Assembly: GCF_010977555.1 (NCBI RefSeq) | Contig: NZ_CP048815.1 | Span: 1-64,000, forward strand | Source: Caulobacter rhizosphaerae | Lineage (GTDB): Bacteria; Pseudomonadota; Alphaproteobacteria; Caulobacterales; Caulobacteraceae | Direction of reading: 5' to 3' | Length of the DNA: 64,000 bases | Shown: positions 38,255 to 48,743 of the stretch, in pieces | Position numbering within the stretch: position 1 is the stretch's first letter | Layout: every line of letters starts with the position of its first letter | Made by a program: the position numbers and the translations under genes | The notes under the pieces: model-generated | Seen by the model: only the letters and a program-made list of their open reading frames with translations | Told to the model about the DNA's origin: nothing | Databases searched by the model: none

Positions 38255-41200
38255 ATGAGCGACGAGAACGAAAACGGTCGGCCTGGTTCCAACCCCGGCG
38301 GGCGAGCGCCTATCACGCTGAAGCCCCGTCAGGGGTCGGTCAGCGCCGGCGTCGTGAAGCAGAGCTTCAGCCACGGCCGCACCAAGACGGTGGTGGTTGA
38401 AACCAAGCGCGTGCGTCCGCACGCGCCGCCGGCCGGCAATCTAGCCGCGCCGTCATCGGCCGAGCGCCGTCAGGGCGAGGCCCCGCGTCCGCAGTCCCAA
38501 GGCGGCGGCCAGGGCGGCTCCGCCGGCGGCCTGTCGCAAAGCGAGATGGTGGCCCGCCAGCGCGCCATCGAGGCGGCCCGCGAGCAGCAGGAACGCCAGG
38601 CGGCTGAACGTCGCGCCGCCGAGGCCCGCGCCGCGGCCGCCGAAGCCGCGGCCCGCGAAGCCGCCGCCAAGGCTGCTGCAGCCGCCAAGGTCGCCGCCGC
38701 GTCGCCAGCGGCGCCCACGCCGACCGCCCAGGCGCCCGCCGCGCCGGTGGCTCAGGCGCCGGCCGCTCCCACGCCTCAGGCGTCCACTCCCGCGCCTCAG
38801 GCGCCCACGCCCCAGGCTCCGACGCCGGCTCCCGCCGCGCCGCCGGTCCGCGCCGAGGCTCCGCGCCCGACGCCGACCCCGGCCGCCGGCCAGACTCGCA
38901 CCTACGAGCCCAGCCGCGACCGGCGCGACGATCGCTCGTCGACCACCACCTACCGCCCGGGCCCGGGCTCGCAGGGTGATCGCCCGCAAGGCGACCGTCC
39001 CCAGGGCGATCGTCCCAACTTCGCGGACCGGCCGTTCAACCAGCGCGCCCCGCGCCAGGACGGCCCGTACAACCAGCGCACCCCGCGTCCCGACGCCGGC
39101 GGCCCGCCGCGCGGTCCCCGTCCCGAGGGCGGCTTCCGCAACGACCGTCCGCAGGGCGACCGGCCGCAAGGCGATCGTCCCCAGGGCGACCGTCCGACCC
39201 AGACCGTCCGCTATTCGGCCCTGGCCCCGCGCCCGGCGCCCGGCGCCCGTCCGGGTCCTGGTGGTCCGCGCGGCGCCCGTCCGGGCGTCCCGGCCCAGGC
39301 TCCGGCCACGCCCGAGATCCAGCGCGCCACGCGCTCGGCCCCCCGCCCCGGCGGCGACGTCAGCCGTCGCCCGGACGAGGAGGACGATCGTCGCAAGGCC
39401 GCCGCCCCCGGCAAGGCGGTCAGCCGCGCCAAGGGCGCTCCGGTTCGCCGCGAAGGGCGCCTGACCATCCAGACCGTGGCCGGCGACGGAGATTCCGCCG
39501 ACCGTATGCGCTCGCTGGCCTCGGTTCGCCGGGCCCGTGAACGCGAAAAGGAAAAGCGCCGCGGCGGTCCCGCCGACGTGGTCAAGGTCAGCCGCGAAGT
39601 GGTCATTCCCGACGTCATCACCGTGCAGGAGCTGTCCAACCGGATGGCCGTGCGCGGCGTCGAGATCATCAAGTTCCTGATGCGTCAGGGCGTGATGCTG
39701 AAGATCAACGACGTCATCGACAACGACACCGCCGAACTGGTGGCGACCGAGTTCGGTCACACCGTGCGCCGCGTGTCGGAAGCCGACGTCGAGGAAGGCT
39801 TCATCGGCGCCGAGGACATCGACGATCACCTGGAGCCCCGGCCCCCGGTCGTCACCGTCATGGGTCACGTCGACCACGGCAAGACCAGCCTGCTGGACGC
39901 GCTGCGCAAGGCCGACGTGGCCGGCGGCGAGCACGGCGGCATCACTCAGCACATCGGCGCCTACCAGGTGCGTCTGGAAAATGGCCAGAAGGTCACGTTC
40001 CTCGACACCCCGGGCCACGCGGCCTTCTCGCAGATGCGGGCCCGCGGCGCCAACATCACCGATATCGTCATCCTGGTGGTGGCCGGTGACGACGGCGTCA
40101 TGCCGCAGACGGTCGAGGCGATCAAACACGCCCGCGCCGCCGAGGTGCCGATTATCGTGGCCGTCAACAAGATGGACAAGCCGGGCTCGGATTCGACCCG
40201 GGTGACCAACGAGCTGCTGCAACACGAGATCGTGGTCGAAAGCCTGGGCGGCGACACCCAGATCGTCGAGGTCTCGGCCAAGACCGGCCAGGGCCTGGAC
40301 GAGCTGATCGAACGCATCCTGCTGCAGGCCGAGGTCCTGGACTTGAAAGCCAATCCCGACCGCACCGCCGACGGCGTGGTGATCGAGGCCAAGCTGGACA
40401 AGGGTCGCGGCGCGGTTTCGACCGTGCTGGTCAATCGCGGCACGCTGAAGCGCGGCGACATCGTCGTGGCCGGCAGCCAGTTCGGCCGGGTTCGCGCCCT
40501 GCTGAACGAGCGCAACGAGCAACTGACCGAAGCCGGTCCCGCCACCCCGGTCGAGATCCTCGGCCTGGACGGCGTGCCCTCGCCCGGCGACAGCTTCGCC
40601 GTGGTCGAGAACGAGGCCCGGGCTCGCGAGCTGACCGAGTACCGCATCCGTCTCAAGCGCGAGAAGTCGATGCACCCGGTCGGCGCGGGCGCCACCAGCA
40701 TGGCCGACATGATGGCCAAGCTGCAGGACAAGAAGTACCGCGAACTGCCGCTGGTCATCAAAGCCGACGTGCAGGGCTCGGCCGAGGCGATCATCGGTTC
40801 GCTGGACGCTATGTCGACCGACGAGGTCCGCGCGCGGATCATCCTGTCGGGCGCCGGGGCGATCAGCGAAAGCGACGTGATGCTGGCCAAGGGCGCCGGC
40901 GCGCCGCTGATCGGCTTCAACGTCCGGGCCTCGGCCCAGGCGCGGGCGCTGGCCGAGCGCGAAGGGGTCGAGATCCGCTACTACGCGATCATCTACGACC
41001 TGCTGGACGACATCAAAGGCGTGCTCTCGGGCATGCTGGCCCCGATCCAGCGCGAAACCTTCCTCGGCAACGCCGAAGTCCTGCAGGCCTTCGACATCTC
41101 CAAGGTCGGCAAGATCGCCGGCTGTAAGGTCACCGAGGGCGTGGTCCGCAAGGGCGCCAAGGTCCGGATCATCCGCAACGACATCGTCGTTCTGGAACTG

Positions 41201-41356
41201 GGCACCCTGGCGACGCTCAAGCGCTTCAAGGACGAGGTCAACGAGGTCCCGTCCGGCCAGGAGTGCGGCATGATGTTCGCGGGCTTCCAGGATATCAAGG
41301 TCGGCGACACCATCGAGTGCTTCACCGTCGAGGAGATCAAGCGCCAGCTCGACTAG
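38255..41356 (+). CDS. infB: Translation initiation factor IF-2
   Basis: IF-2 is the GTPase that brings initiator tRNA to the 30S subunit and promotes subunit joining. The 1033-residue protein has a long low-complexity N-terminal region (Ala/Gln/Pro-rich to about 230, then Arg/Pro/Gly-rich), an IF2_N domain near 455-505, and the GTPase domain with [17 protein letters not shown] and NKMD. Domains II, III and IV follow. Two blocks of a tandem GDRPQ pentapeptide occur (about residues 240-252 and 298-314). Internal starts giving shorter isoforms are common in this gene but were not resolved. Confidence 0.97.
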   Translation: MSDENENGRPGSNPGGRAPITLKPRQGSVSAGVVKQSFSHGRTKTVVVETKRVRPHAPPAGNLAAPSSAERRQGEAPRPQSQGGGQGGSAGGLSQSEMVARQRAIEAAREQQERQAAERRAAEARAAAAEAAAREAAAKAAAAAKVAAASPAAPTPTAQAPAAPVAQAPAAPTPQASTPAPQAPTPQAPTPAPAAPPVRAEAPRPTPTPAAGQTRTYEPSRDRRDDRSSTTTYRPGPGSQGDRPQGDRPQGDRPNFADRPFNQRAPRQDGPYNQRTPRPDAGGPPRGPRPEGGFRNDRPQGDRPQGDRPQGDRPTQTVRYSALAPRPAPGARPGPGGPRGARPGVPAQAPATPEIQRATRSAPRPGGDVSRRPDEEDDRRKAAAPGKAVSRAKGAPVRREGRLTIQTVAGDGDSADRMRSLASVRRAREREKEKRRGGPADVVKVSREVVIPDVITVQELSNRMAVRGVEIIKFLMRQGVMLKINDVIDNDTAELVATEFGHTVRRVSEADVEEGFIGAEDIDDHLEPRPPVVTVMGHVDHGKTSLLDALRKADVAGGEHGGITQHIGAYQVRLENGQKVTFLDTPGHAAFSQMRARGANITDIVILVVAGDDGVMPQTVEAIKHARAAEVPIIVAVNKMDKPGSDSTRVTNELLQHEIVVESLGGDTQIVEVSAKTGQGLDELIERILLQAEVLDLKANPDRTADGVVIEAKLDKGRGAVSTVLVNRGTLKRGDIVVAGSQFGRVRALLNERNEQLTEAGPATPVEILGLDGVPSPGDSFAVVENEARARELTEYRIRLKREKSMHPVGAGATSMADMMAKLQDKKYRELPLVIKADVQGSAEAIIGSLDAMSTDEVRARIILSGAGAISESDVMLAKGAGAPLIGFNVRASAQARALAEREGVEIRYYAIIYDLLDDIKGVLSGMLAPIQRETFLGNAEVLQAFDISKVGKIAGCKVTEGVVRKGAKVRIIRNDIVVLELGTLATLKRFKDEVNEVPSGQECGMMFAGFQDIKVGDTIECFTVEEIKRQLD
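38970..39200 (+). repeat. Tandem GDRPQ-coding repeats inside infB
   Basis: Fifteen-base units coding for Gly-Asp-Arg-Pro-Gln are repeated about three times near 38973-39013 and four times near 39148-39199. Codons vary between units, so the peptide rather than the DNA is kept. Confidence 0.75.
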
Positions 41357-41384
41357 GCGTTCGATCAAGCTTCAGCTTAAAGAG

Positions 41385-41415
41385 AAAGGCGCGGACGAAA
41401 GTCCGCGCCTTTCTT
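41385..41415 (+). terminator. Rho-independent terminator of infB
   Basis: A perfect 12-bp stem (AAAGGCGCGGAC and complement) closes a GAAA tetraloop and is followed by CTT. It ends the rimP-nusA-ylxR-infB unit and separates it from the next gene, which starts at 41431. Confidence 0.85.
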
Positions 41416-41430
41416 GCGTTCGGGGCGTGC

Positions 41431-42003
41431 ATGGAAATCGCGGGCGAAATCGGAATCTTCGAAAATCAGAAGGCCTGCGGGCCGTTGCGCAAGCACCTGT
41501 TCGGCGCCAAGCGGTACGCCCAATGGTGGTTCGTCGGCGCCATGCTGGCGGGCGATATCCTGGTCTCCACGCTGATGGACATGGCGGTTCCGGGCTACGG
41601 CTGGTTCGCGATGATGCTGTTCACGGCCGTCGCCCTGTTCTTCTGGATCCGGTATGCGCGCACCCTGGGTCCCAAGGCCTGGATGGCGCGTGGCGTGCCG
41701 GCGGTTTCGCCGATCACCTACAGGATCGAGGAGGCGGGTCTTGTTCTGGACAGCCAGACGTCGATGACCCGCGTCGCATGGTCTGGCATGTCGCAGATCG
41801 CGCCCGGTCATGAAGCCTGGCTGTTCATCGGTCCGGGGCAGGCCTGGTTTCTGCCGACCCGGTTCTTTGCGGATCGCCAACAGGAGCGCGCCTTCCTGGC
41901 CGCCTGTTTCGACAAGCTTGGGCCGGAAGCCAAGGCCCGCAGCGCCGAAGTCGCGGCCCTGGTCGCCACGGAAGCGGGACCGTGGGGCGTCGCACGTCCC
42001 TGA
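41431..42003 (+). CDS. Membrane protein with YcxB-like C-terminal domain
   Basis: The 190-residue protein has two membrane segments near the N-terminus (WWFVGAMLAGDILVSTLM and WFAMMLFTAVALFFWI). The C-terminal half resembles the YcxB-like domain (YRIEEAGLVLDSQTSMTRVAW followed by WLFIGPGQAWFLPTRFF). Family function is unknown. It starts 15 bases after the infB terminator, so a promoter would overlap the hairpin or lie within infB. The start is the first ATG after the terminator. Confidence 0.7.
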   Translation: MEIAGEIGIFENQKACGPLRKHLFGAKRYAQWWFVGAMLAGDILVSTLMDMAVPGYGWFAMMLFTAVALFFWIRYARTLGPKAWMARGVPAVSPITYRIEEAGLVLDSQTSMTRVAWSGMSQIAPGHEAWLFIGPGQAWFLPTRFFADRQQERAFLAACFDKLGPEAKARSAEVAALVATEAGPWGVARP

Positions 42004-42051
42004 AACGTCCCGGACTGGAAATCGCCCGATTTCAGGCTTAACCCTAGAGCC

Positions 42052-42567
42052 ATGCGCATCCGGACCCTCCTGACTGTCAGCCTCGCCGCCGTCTCGTTGT
42101 CGGCCTGCGCCACGGCCACCCGCTACGACGCGGCCGGCGACGTCCACGCCCTGCTGGTGGCGATCCGCAACGACGACCACGCCGCCTTCGACGCCCGCGT
42201 GGACCGCCCGGCCCTGAAGGCCGAGATCGAGAGCGAACTGGTGCGCAAGGCGCGCGGTTCAGCCATGAGCGGCGGCTGGCAGGCGGCGGCCGTCGCCCTG
42301 GCCGGTCCGGCCGCCGACATTGCCGGCGAGGCCCTGGTCCAGCCCGAGACCTTCCGCTATGCCGCCAACTACTACGGCTACACCCCCGACAAGCCGATAC
42401 CCGACCGTCTGACCATCGCCGCCGGCCTGCGCTATATCGGCTCCGACCAGGTCTGCGCGGCCAAGACCAAAAACGGCCCCTGCCTGCTGACCTTCACGCT
42501 GGAAGGCGGCACATGGCGCCTGTCAGGCTTCGATCCCGAAACGGCGAAGCTGCGTCTGAAGCTGTGA
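42052..42567 (+). CDS. DUF2939 family lipoprotein
   Basis: The 171-residue product has a signal peptide ending in LSACA, a probable lipobox. The mature part matches DUF2939 in pattern (YDAAGDVHALLVAIRNDD, then RVDRPALKAEIESEL). The family is found in many proteobacteria without assigned function. It is translationally coupled to the next gene by a 4-base overlap. Confidence 0.75.
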   Translation: MRIRTLLTVSLAAVSLSACATATRYDAAGDVHALLVAIRNDDHAAFDARVDRPALKAEIESELVRKARGSAMSGGWQAAAVALAGPAADIAGEALVQPETFRYAANYYGYTPDKPIPDRLTIAAGLRYIGSDQVCAAKTKNGPCLLTFTLEGGTWRLSGFDPETAKLRLKL

Positions 42568-43151
42568 GGGCAGGGGTGTCGGGGGCCGCTCGCCGGACGA
42601 GCCTGAAGGCCGCGCTGGGCCTGGTCCTGGCCTGCCTGGCGACGGCGGCGGCCGGCGCGGCCCATGCCGAGCGCAAGATGTACTCCTACGACCCGATCTC
42701 GCCGGACGCCAAGCGGCTGACCGGCGCGGGCCTGACCGTGCTGTTCGATAAGAAGCTGACCAGTACGCGGGTCATGAAGGTCCTGGCCACCGGCGTGCCG
42801 GTGCAGGGGCGTCTGATCGACGGCCGCGAAAAGGACCTGGGCCCCGGCGGGCTGAAGGGGATCAACGGCGTCGACGCCGATGCGGCGCTGTACGAAATCG
42901 ATCCCAAGTTCGAGCAGGGCAAGATCTACATCCGCGCCTTCTGCCCGGGAGCCAAGCGCCTGTGGCTGAGCTTCAGTCGGCTGGCGGTGCATCGCGACCT
43001 GCGCGTCCAGGCCTTCGGCGACGACCCCAAAGGCGGCCAGACCCGGCTGTGCGGCACGCTGGACTTCTCCTTCCGGGGGGAATGGAAGCTGCCGAGCGGC
43101 AATCTACCCGATCCGATGGAGGACTGGACCGGCGGCAACGGGCCGGGCTAG
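42564..43151 (+). CDS. Hypothetical secreted protein
   Basis: This 195-residue protein starts at a GTG that overlaps the upstream stop (GTGA). The N-terminus is a twin-basic, hydrophobic signal peptide (RRTSLKAALGLVLACLATAA) cleaved near AHA. The mature region has two Cys (RAFCPG and TRLCGT) that could pair, and a Pro/Gly-rich end. I do not recognise a family. Coupling to the DUF2939 lipoprotein suggests a joint envelope role. Its stop overlaps the stop of the convergent next gene. Confidence 0.7.
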   Translation: MRAGVSGAARRTSLKAALGLVLACLATAAAGAAHAERKMYSYDPISPDAKRLTGAGLTVLFDKKLTSTRVMKVLATGVPVQGRLIDGREKDLGPGGLKGINGVDADAALYEIDPKFEQGKIYIRAFCPGAKRLWLSFSRLAVHRDLRVQAFGDDPKGGQTRLCGTLDFSFRGEWKLPSGNLPDPMEDWTGGNGPG

Positions 43152-43489
43152 GCCGGCAGCAGGCCGCGCACCAGCATGACGGCCGCCAGCAGCATCATCG
43201 GCGCCGACCACACCTCCAGCGGCAAGCCCATGAAGCGATTGGGCGGACGGTAGGAGAGGCGGCTTTTCCAGAGCGCCAGGCGCGGAACCTTCAGGGGCTT
43301 GCGGTTGACCCGGCAGCCGACCACCCAGTTGACGACCGCCGCGATCACCGCGCCGACCGCCCACAGCCAGGGCGCGGTGTCGAAGATCTGCTCGCCGAAC
43401 GCCAGGGTCAGCAGCGCCCCGAACAGGCCGAACACGCCGATCAGGCTCAACAGGGCCAGATAGCCCCGACCGGTCCACCAGAAGATCAT
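43148..43489 (-). CDS. Small integral membrane protein
   Basis: The 113-residue protein has three likely membrane helices: YLALLSLIGVFGLFGALLTL, WLWAVGAVIAAVVNWVVG, and a C-terminal MMLLAAVMLVRGLL. A basic loop separates the second and third. No family is recognised. It is convergent with the secreted protein gene (4-base overlap) and divergent from the hydrolase gene. Confidence 0.7.
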   Translation of the reverse strand: MIFWWTGRGYLALLSLIGVFGLFGALLTLAFGEQIFDTAPWLWAVGAVIAAVVNWVVGCRVNRKPLKVPRLALWKSRLSYRPPNRFMGLPLEVWSAPMMLLAAVMLVRGLLPA

Positions 43490-43617
43490 TCGCCGCTTCC
43501 CAAGCTCAAGCTTGAGGGGATAGGCCGCGCCCCTCGCCGGCGCAACTGGGCGTTTCCAGGGGTGACGTCGAACGGTCGTTTCATGCCATGCTCCCGCGAA
43601 AGACGGGGCGGACAGAC

Positions 43618-44406
43618 ATGGTCGACGTGCTGGCGGGCTTCACCAGGTTCGAGTTCGATGACGGCCGGTGGACGCGGCCGGTCTACCGTATCGGCTCCGG
43701 CCCGGCCGTGATCGTCATCCACGAGATGCCGGGCCTGCATCCTCCGGTGCTGGAATTCGCCCGGGACGTGGCGGCCGAGGGCATGACGGCGTTCTGCCCC
43801 AGCCTGTTCGGCCAGCCGGGGCGACCGATCTCGACGGGCTACATGCTCGGGACGATCGTCAAGACCCTGTGCGTCCGGCGCGAATTCACGGTCTGGGCGG
43901 CCGGCCGGTCCAGCCCGATCGTCGATTGGCTGCGCGCCCTGGCCCGTCAGGCCCACGCCGAATGCGGCGGCAAGGGGGTGGGGGCCGTGGGCATGTGCTT
44001 CACCGGCGGCTTCGCCCTGGCGATGATGACCGAGCCGTCGGTGGTGGCCCCGGTCCTGGCCCAGCCGTCCCTGCCCCTCGGCCGCAGGCAGGGCGCCGCC
44101 CTGGATTGCTCGCCGGCCGAACTGGCGGTCGCCAGGGCGCGGATGGAGGCCGAGGATCTGTCGCTGATCGCCCTGCGGTTCGCCGGCGACAAGCTGTCGC
44201 CCTGCGCCCGCTTCCAGACCTTGGAACGTGAGCTGGGCGGTCGGGCCGAACTGCATACCCTGGCCGACGCCTCGGCGCGGAAGGGGACAGGCCGCGCGCC
44301 CCATTCGGTGCTGACGATCCACCTCGACCGAGACGATCCCGACGGCGAGACCCTGAAGGTTCACCGACGGGTGCTGGACTTCTTCAAGGAACGCACGGGA
44401 GCCTGA
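43618..44406 (+). CDS. Dienelactone hydrolase family protein
   Basis: This alpha/beta-hydrolase of 262 residues has the dienelactone hydrolase pattern: HEMPGLH early, where the Glu packs against the nucleophile, and [10 protein letters not shown] with the catalytic Cys. The downstream FAGDKLSP and PHSVLTIH supply the probable Asp and His. The start at 43618 is preferred over an ATG 30 bases upstream because it is nearer to the first beta strand. No aromatic pathway genes are adjacent, so the substrate is unknown. Confidence 0.87.
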   Translation: MVDVLAGFTRFEFDDGRWTRPVYRIGSGPAVIVIHEMPGLHPPVLEFARDVAAEGMTAFCPSLFGQPGRPISTGYMLGTIVKTLCVRREFTVWAAGRSSPIVDWLRALARQAHAECGGKGVGAVGMCFTGGFALAMMTEPSVVAPVLAQPSLPLGRRQGAALDCSPAELAVARARMEAEDLSLIALRFAGDKLSPCARFQTLERELGGRAELHTLADASARKGTGRAPHSVLTIHLDRDDPDGETLKVHRRVLDFFKERTGA

Positions 44407-44517
44407 GGAACCCGCCGCGCTGGACTTTTCATCCCCACGCGCCTAGACACCCCGCCTCCCATTTCTCCCCGCGACCCGGCGTTCGATCCGCCGGCCGGGC
44501 ATCGAGGCGACCGCGCC

Positions 44518-44973
44518 ATGAAGCGCCATTCCGAAAACAAGAAGGCCGGGCCCGTGGGTCCGTCGCAACGCCAGCTGCGGGCCGGCGAGCTGATCCGTCA
44601 CGCCCTGGTCGACATCCTGCGCGAGGAGGAACTGGCCGATCCCGCCCTGCAGGGCGTCTCGGTCACGGTCTCCGAAGTGCGCATGAGCCCCGACCTCAAG
44701 CACGCCATCTGTTTCGTCGAGCCTCTGGGGGCCGGCGTCACCGAGGGCGCGGCCGAGCACATCGGCGAGATCATCGCGGCCCTCAACCGCGTGTCCAGGT
44801 TCCTGCGCGGACGCCTGGGCAAGTCGATCGACATGAAGTTCACCCCGGACCTGAAGTTCATCCACGACGAAAGCTTCAGCTCGGCCGCCTACATGGACCG
44901 CCTGTTCCTGGATCCGCGCGTCCAGCAGGACACCCGTCGCCTGTCCGACCTGACGGACGACGAGGAAGGCTGA
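44518..44973 (+). CDS. rbfA: Ribosome-binding factor A
   Basis: RbfA assists 16S rRNA 5'-end maturation and release of immature 30S particles. The 151-residue protein has the KH-like RbfA core ([23 protein letters not shown] start, then [15 protein letters not shown] and LKFIHDESF). It ends two bases before truB. In many alphaproteobacteria it directly follows infB, but here five unrelated genes lie between. Confidence 0.95.
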   Translation: MKRHSENKKAGPVGPSQRQLRAGELIRHALVDILREEELADPALQGVSVTVSEVRMSPDLKHAICFVEPLGAGVTEGAAEHIGEIIAALNRVSRFLRGRLGKSIDMKFTPDLKFIHDESFSSAAYMDRLFLDPRVQQDTRRLSDLTDDEEG

Positions 44974-44975
44974 GC

Positions 44976-45908
44976 ATGGCCCGCCGCAAGAAGGGCGACG
45001 CTGTCTCCGGCTGGGTCTGCCTGGACAAGCCCTACGACCTGACCTCGACCAGCGCCGTCAGCCGTGTGCGCCGGGCGTTCAACGCCCAGAAGGCCGGCCA
45101 TGCGGGTACGCTCGACCCCCTGGCCACCGGCATCCTGCCGTTGGCCCTGGGCGAGGCGACCAAGACCGTCCCGTTCCTGATGGACGCCGACAAGGCCTAT
45201 CGCTTCATGATCCAGTGGGGGCGCTCGACCACCACCCTGGACCGCGAGGGCGAGACCACGGCCAGCAGCGACGTGCGCCCGACCCGGGATCAGGTCGAGG
45301 CGGCGCTGCCGGCCTTTGTCGGCGAGATCGACCAGGTCCCGCCGAACTATTCGGCCATCAAGGTCGATGGTGAACGGGCCTATGATCTGGCCCGCGAGGG
45401 CGTCGAGTTCGAGCTGAAGACCCGCAAGGTCACGGTCCACGCCCTGCGCGTCAGCGCCGCGCCGGACGCCGATCACATCGAGCTGGAGATGGAATGCGGC
45501 AAGGGCACCTATGTCCGCGCCGTGGTCCGCGACCTGGCCGCCGCGCTCGGCGCCTGCGGCCATGTCGACCAGCTTCGCCGGACGCGAGTCGGCCGGTTCA
45601 GCGAGGATTCGGCGATAGGTCTGGAAACTCTGGAGAATTTGAGCTATGAGGCGCGCCTGTCGGAGGCATTGCTTCCGGTCGAGACCGCGCTGGACGACAT
45701 CCCGGCGCTGGCCGTGACCGATGAAGACGCCTTCCGGCTTGCGCAAGGACGCGCCATCGTTCTGCTCCCAAGGCAGGTGGAATCGCTGAAAGCCGAGCTC
45801 ACGCCCGGTGATCGCACCGTTTCCGCCATGTCGGGAGAGAGGCTGGTGGCCTTGTGCGAGATGCGCGCCGGAAAGCTCAATCCGGTGCGGGTCTTCCAAC
45901 TCACCTGA
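44976..45908 (+). CDS. truB: tRNA pseudouridine-55 synthase
   Basis: TruB makes pseudouridine 55 in the T-loop of tRNAs. The 310-residue protein has [14 protein letters not shown], the catalytic-Asp motif [20 protein letters not shown], and [16 protein letters not shown]. All match TruB. It lies two bases after rbfA and 14 before rpsO, the standard rbfA-truB-rpsO order. Confidence 0.97.
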   Translation: MARRKKGDAVSGWVCLDKPYDLTSTSAVSRVRRAFNAQKAGHAGTLDPLATGILPLALGEATKTVPFLMDADKAYRFMIQWGRSTTTLDREGETTASSDVRPTRDQVEAALPAFVGEIDQVPPNYSAIKVDGERAYDLAREGVEFELKTRKVTVHALRVSAAPDADHIELEMECGKGTYVRAVVRDLAAALGACGHVDQLRRTRVGRFSEDSAIGLETLENLSYEARLSEALLPVETALDDIPALAVTDEDAFRLAQGRAIVLLPRQVESLKAELTPGDRTVSAMSGERLVALCEMRAGKLNPVRVFQLT

Positions 45909-45922
45909 GCGGAGACAACCCG

Positions 45923-46192
45923 ATGTCGATCACTGCCGAGCGCAAGACCGCTCTCATCGCCGAACACGCCCGCTCCGAGGGCGACACCGGCAGCGCCGAA
46001 GTCCAGGTCGCGATCCTCTCCGAGCGCATCGCCAACCTGACCGAGCACTTCAAGACCCACAAGAAGGACAACCACAGCCGTCGTGGTCTGTTGATGATGG
46101 TTTCCCAGCGTCGCAGCCTCCTCGACCACCTGAAGAAGTCCGACGCCGCCCGCTACGCGGCTCTCATCGAGAAGCTGGGTCTGCGCCGCTAA
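45923..46192 (+). CDS. rpsO: 30S ribosomal protein S15
   Basis: S15 binds 16S rRNA helices 20-22 early in 30S assembly. The 89-residue protein begins [16 protein letters not shown] and contains [23 protein letters not shown], the RNA-binding signature. The start is fixed by family length and a GGAG upstream. A strong terminator follows, so downstream pnp probably has its own promoter or is fed by read-through. Confidence 0.98.
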   Translation: MSITAERKTALIAEHARSEGDTGSAEVQVAILSERIANLTEHFKTHKKDNHSRRGLLMMVSQRRSLLDHLKKSDAARYAALIEKLGLRR

Positions 46193-46199
46193 GACGCAA

Positions 46200-46238
46200 T
46201 TCCGCCGCCCTACTCGCGTAGGGCGGCGGAACGCTTTT
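46200..46238 (+). terminator. Rho-independent terminator of rpsO
   Basis: A perfect 14-bp stem (46200-46213 with 46218-46231) closes a TCGC loop, followed after three bases by TTTT. Confidence 0.85.
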
Positions 46239-46517
46239 CAGGATCATGGCAGCCGAAGACGGAGACGGCTCCGGCGCCCGTCATGATCCAGGCCTAGAAC
46301 AGGCTTCGCGTTTCGAGACAGGCCGAAACGTGCAGTCGATCCGGATCGCTTCCGTCAAAGGATAAGCATCCGAATGTCCGTCCGAGGGTTTCCATCCTCA
46401 AACCCGCCTGTCGAACTGGATGAGGATCATCGGGCCGCCCATCGCTCATGAAGGCAGGCCGTCCGCCCCCTGTCCGCCCCCGACGGGAATCCGCCCGCGG
46501 GAACCGAAAGAAGAAAA
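46239..46517 (+). other. pnp leader region
   Basis: With the terminator, the rpsO-pnp gap is 325 bases and carries no gene. It includes a two-part stem at 46241-46289 and about 225 bases of A/T-moderate sequence before a GAAAGAAGAAAAATG start context. In enteric bacteria the equivalent leader is cleaved by RNase III and PNPase to limit its own expression. Confidence 0.55.
46241..46289 (+). ncRNA. Structured element in the pnp leader
   Basis: Outer arms GGATCATG (46241-46248) and CATGATCC (46282-46289) enclose inner arms AGCCG (46251-46255) and CGGCT (46266-46270). The predicted stem is a good candidate for an autoregulatory leader hairpin. This is drawn from base pairing only. Confidence 0.45.
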
Positions 46518-48668
46518 ATGTTCGATATCAAGCGCAAGACGATCGAGTGGGGCGGCAAGACGCTGGTCCTCGAAACCGGTCGCATCGCCCGTCAAGCCGA
46601 CGGCGCCGTCCTGGCCACCATGGGCGAAACCGTCGTCCTGGCCACCGCCGTGTTCGCCAAGACGCAAAAGCCGGGCCAGGACTTCTTCCCCCTGACCGTC
46701 AACTACCAGGAAAAGACCTTCGCGGCCGGCAAGATCCCCGGCGGCTTCTTCAAGCGCGAAGGCCGTCCGTCGGAAAAGGAAACCCTGGTTTCCCGCCTGA
46801 TCGACCGTCCGATCCGCCCGCTGTTCGTCAAGGGCTTCAAGAACGAAGTCCAGGTCGTCGTCACCGTGCTGCAGCACGACCTTGAGAACGATCCCGACAT
46901 CCTGGGCATGGTGGCCGCCTCGGCCGCCCTGGTCCTGTCGGGCGCCCCGTTCATGGGCCCGATCGGCGCCGCGCGCGTCGGCTACATCGACGGCGGCTAC
47001 GTGCTGAACCCGACGCTCGACGAGCTGAAGGAAAGCAAGATGGACCTGGTCGTGGCCGGCACCGCCGACGCCGTGATGATGGTCGAAAGCGAAATCCAGG
47101 AGCTCTCGGAAGAGATCGTGCTGGGCGGCGTCAACTTCGCCCACAAGGAAATGCAGACGGTGATCGACGCGATCATCGAGCTGGCCGAGCACGCCGCCAA
47201 GGAACCCTTCGAGTTCGAACCCGAAGACACCGACGCGATCAAGGCCCAGATGAAGGACCTGGTCGGCGCCGACATCATCGCCGGCTACAAGATCCAGAAG
47301 AAGCAGGATCGCTACGAAGCGATCGGCGCGGCCAAGAAGAAGGCCATCGCCGCCCTGGGCAAGTCGGACGAGCATCCGGCCGGCTACGACCCGCTGAAGC
47401 TGGGCGCGGTGTTCAAGGAACTGGAAGCCGACGTCGTGCGTCGCGCGATCCTCGACACCGGCCTGCGCATCGACGGCCGCACCGTCGACAAGGTCCGTCC
47501 GATCCTCGGCGAAGTCGGCATCCTGCCGCGCACCCACGGCTCGGCCCTGTTCACCCGCGGCGAGACCCAGGCGATCGTGGTCGCCACCCTGGGCACCGGC
47601 GACGACGAGCAGTTCATCGACGCCCTGGAAGGCACCTACAAGGAATCCTTCCTGCTGCACTACAACTTCCCTCCCTACAGCGTCGGCGAAACCGGCCGTA
47701 TGGGCAGCCCGGGCCGCCGCGAAATCGGCCACGGCAAGCTGGCCTGGCGCGCCCTGCGCCCGATGCTGCCGAGCAAGGAAGACTTCCCCTACACCATCCG
47801 CCTGGTCTCCGAGATCACCGAGTCGAACGGCTCGTCCTCGATGGCCACGGTCTGCGGCAGCTCGCTGGCCATGATGGACGCGGGCGTTCCGCTGATCCGT
47901 CCGGTCTCGGGCATCGCCATGGGCCTGATCCTGGAAAAGGACGGCTTCGCGGTTCTGTCGGACATCCTGGGCGACGAAGATCACCTGGGCGACATGGACT
48001 TCAAGGTGGCCGGCACCAGCGAGGGCCTGACCTCGCTGCAGATGGACATCAAGATCGCCGGCATCACGCCGGAAATCATGAAGCAGGCCCTGGCCCAGGC
48101 TCACGAAGGTCGCGCCCACATCCTGGGCGAGATGAACAAGGCCATGGACGCGCCGCGTGACGACGTCGGCGACTACGCGCCGAAGATCGAGACCATCACC
48201 ATCCCGACCGACAAGATCCGGGAAGTGATCGGCACCGGCGGCAAGGTGATCCGCGAGATCGTCGCCACCACCGGCGCCAAGGTCGACATCAACGACGAAG
48301 GCACGGTCAAGGTCTCGGCCTCGGACGGCGCCAAGATCAAGGCGGCGATCGACTGGATCAAGTCGATCACCCAGGAAGCGGAAGTCGGCGCGATCTACGA
48401 CGGCAAGGTCGTCAAGGTCGTCGACTTCGGCGCCTTCGTGAACTTCTTCGGCGCCAAGGACGGCCTGGTCCACGTCAGCCAGATCAGCAACGAGCGGGTG
48501 GCCAAGCCCTCGGACGTGCTGAAGGAAGGCCAGATCGTGAAGGTCAAGCTGCTGGGCTTCGACGATCGCGGCAAGACCAAGCTGTCGATGAAGGTCGTCG
48601 ATCAGGAAACCGGCGAAGACCTGTCCAAGAAGGAAGCCGTGACCCCGGAGGAAGCCGTCACCACCTGA
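46518..48668 (+). CDS. pnp: Polyribonucleotide nucleotidyltransferase (PNPase)
   Basis: PNPase degrades RNA 3' to 5' using phosphate and is a degradosome member. The 716-residue protein has two RNase PH domains ([21 protein letters not shown] early; [15 protein letters not shown] in the second), a KH domain ([16 protein letters not shown]) and an S1 domain ([18 protein letters not shown]). Length and order are standard. It follows rpsO, as in most proteobacteria. Confidence 0.98.
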   Translation: MFDIKRKTIEWGGKTLVLETGRIARQADGAVLATMGETVVLATAVFAKTQKPGQDFFPLTVNYQEKTFAAGKIPGGFFKREGRPSEKETLVSRLIDRPIRPLFVKGFKNEVQVVVTVLQHDLENDPDILGMVAASAALVLSGAPFMGPIGAARVGYIDGGYVLNPTLDELKESKMDLVVAGTADAVMMVESEIQELSEEIVLGGVNFAHKEMQTVIDAIIELAEHAAKEPFEFEPEDTDAIKAQMKDLVGADIIAGYKIQKKQDRYEAIGAAKKKAIAALGKSDEHPAGYDPLKLGAVFKELEADVVRRAILDTGLRIDGRTVDKVRPILGEVGILPRTHGSALFTRGETQAIVVATLGTGDDEQFIDALEGTYKESFLLHYNFPPYSVGETGRMGSPGRREIGHGKLAWRALRPMLPSKEDFPYTIRLVSEITESNGSSSMATVCGSSLAMMDAGVPLIRPVSGIAMGLILEKDGFAVLSDILGDEDHLGDMDFKVAGTSEGLTSLQMDIKIAGITPEIMKQALAQAHEGRAHILGEMNKAMDAPRDDVGDYAPKIETITIPTDKIREVIGTGGKVIREIVATTGAKVDINDEGTVKVSASDGAKIKAAIDWIKSITQEAEVGAIYDGKVVKVVDFGAFVNFFGAKDGLVHVSQISNERVAKPSDVLKEGQIVKVKLLGFDDRGKTKLSMKVVDQETGEDLSKKEAVTPEEAVTT

Positions 48669-48703
48669 GGGTGATGGCGTCTTCCCGGTGAAGCGTCAGC
48701 AGG

Positions 48704-48733
48704 CGGGCGGCTCCGAAAGGGGCCGCCCGTTTT
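48704..48733 (+). terminator. Rho-independent terminator of pnp
   Basis: An 11-bp stem (48704-48714 with 48719-48729, one wobble) closes a GAAA tetraloop and runs into TTTT. Confidence 0.9.
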
Positions 48734-48743
48734 GCGTTTGGGA

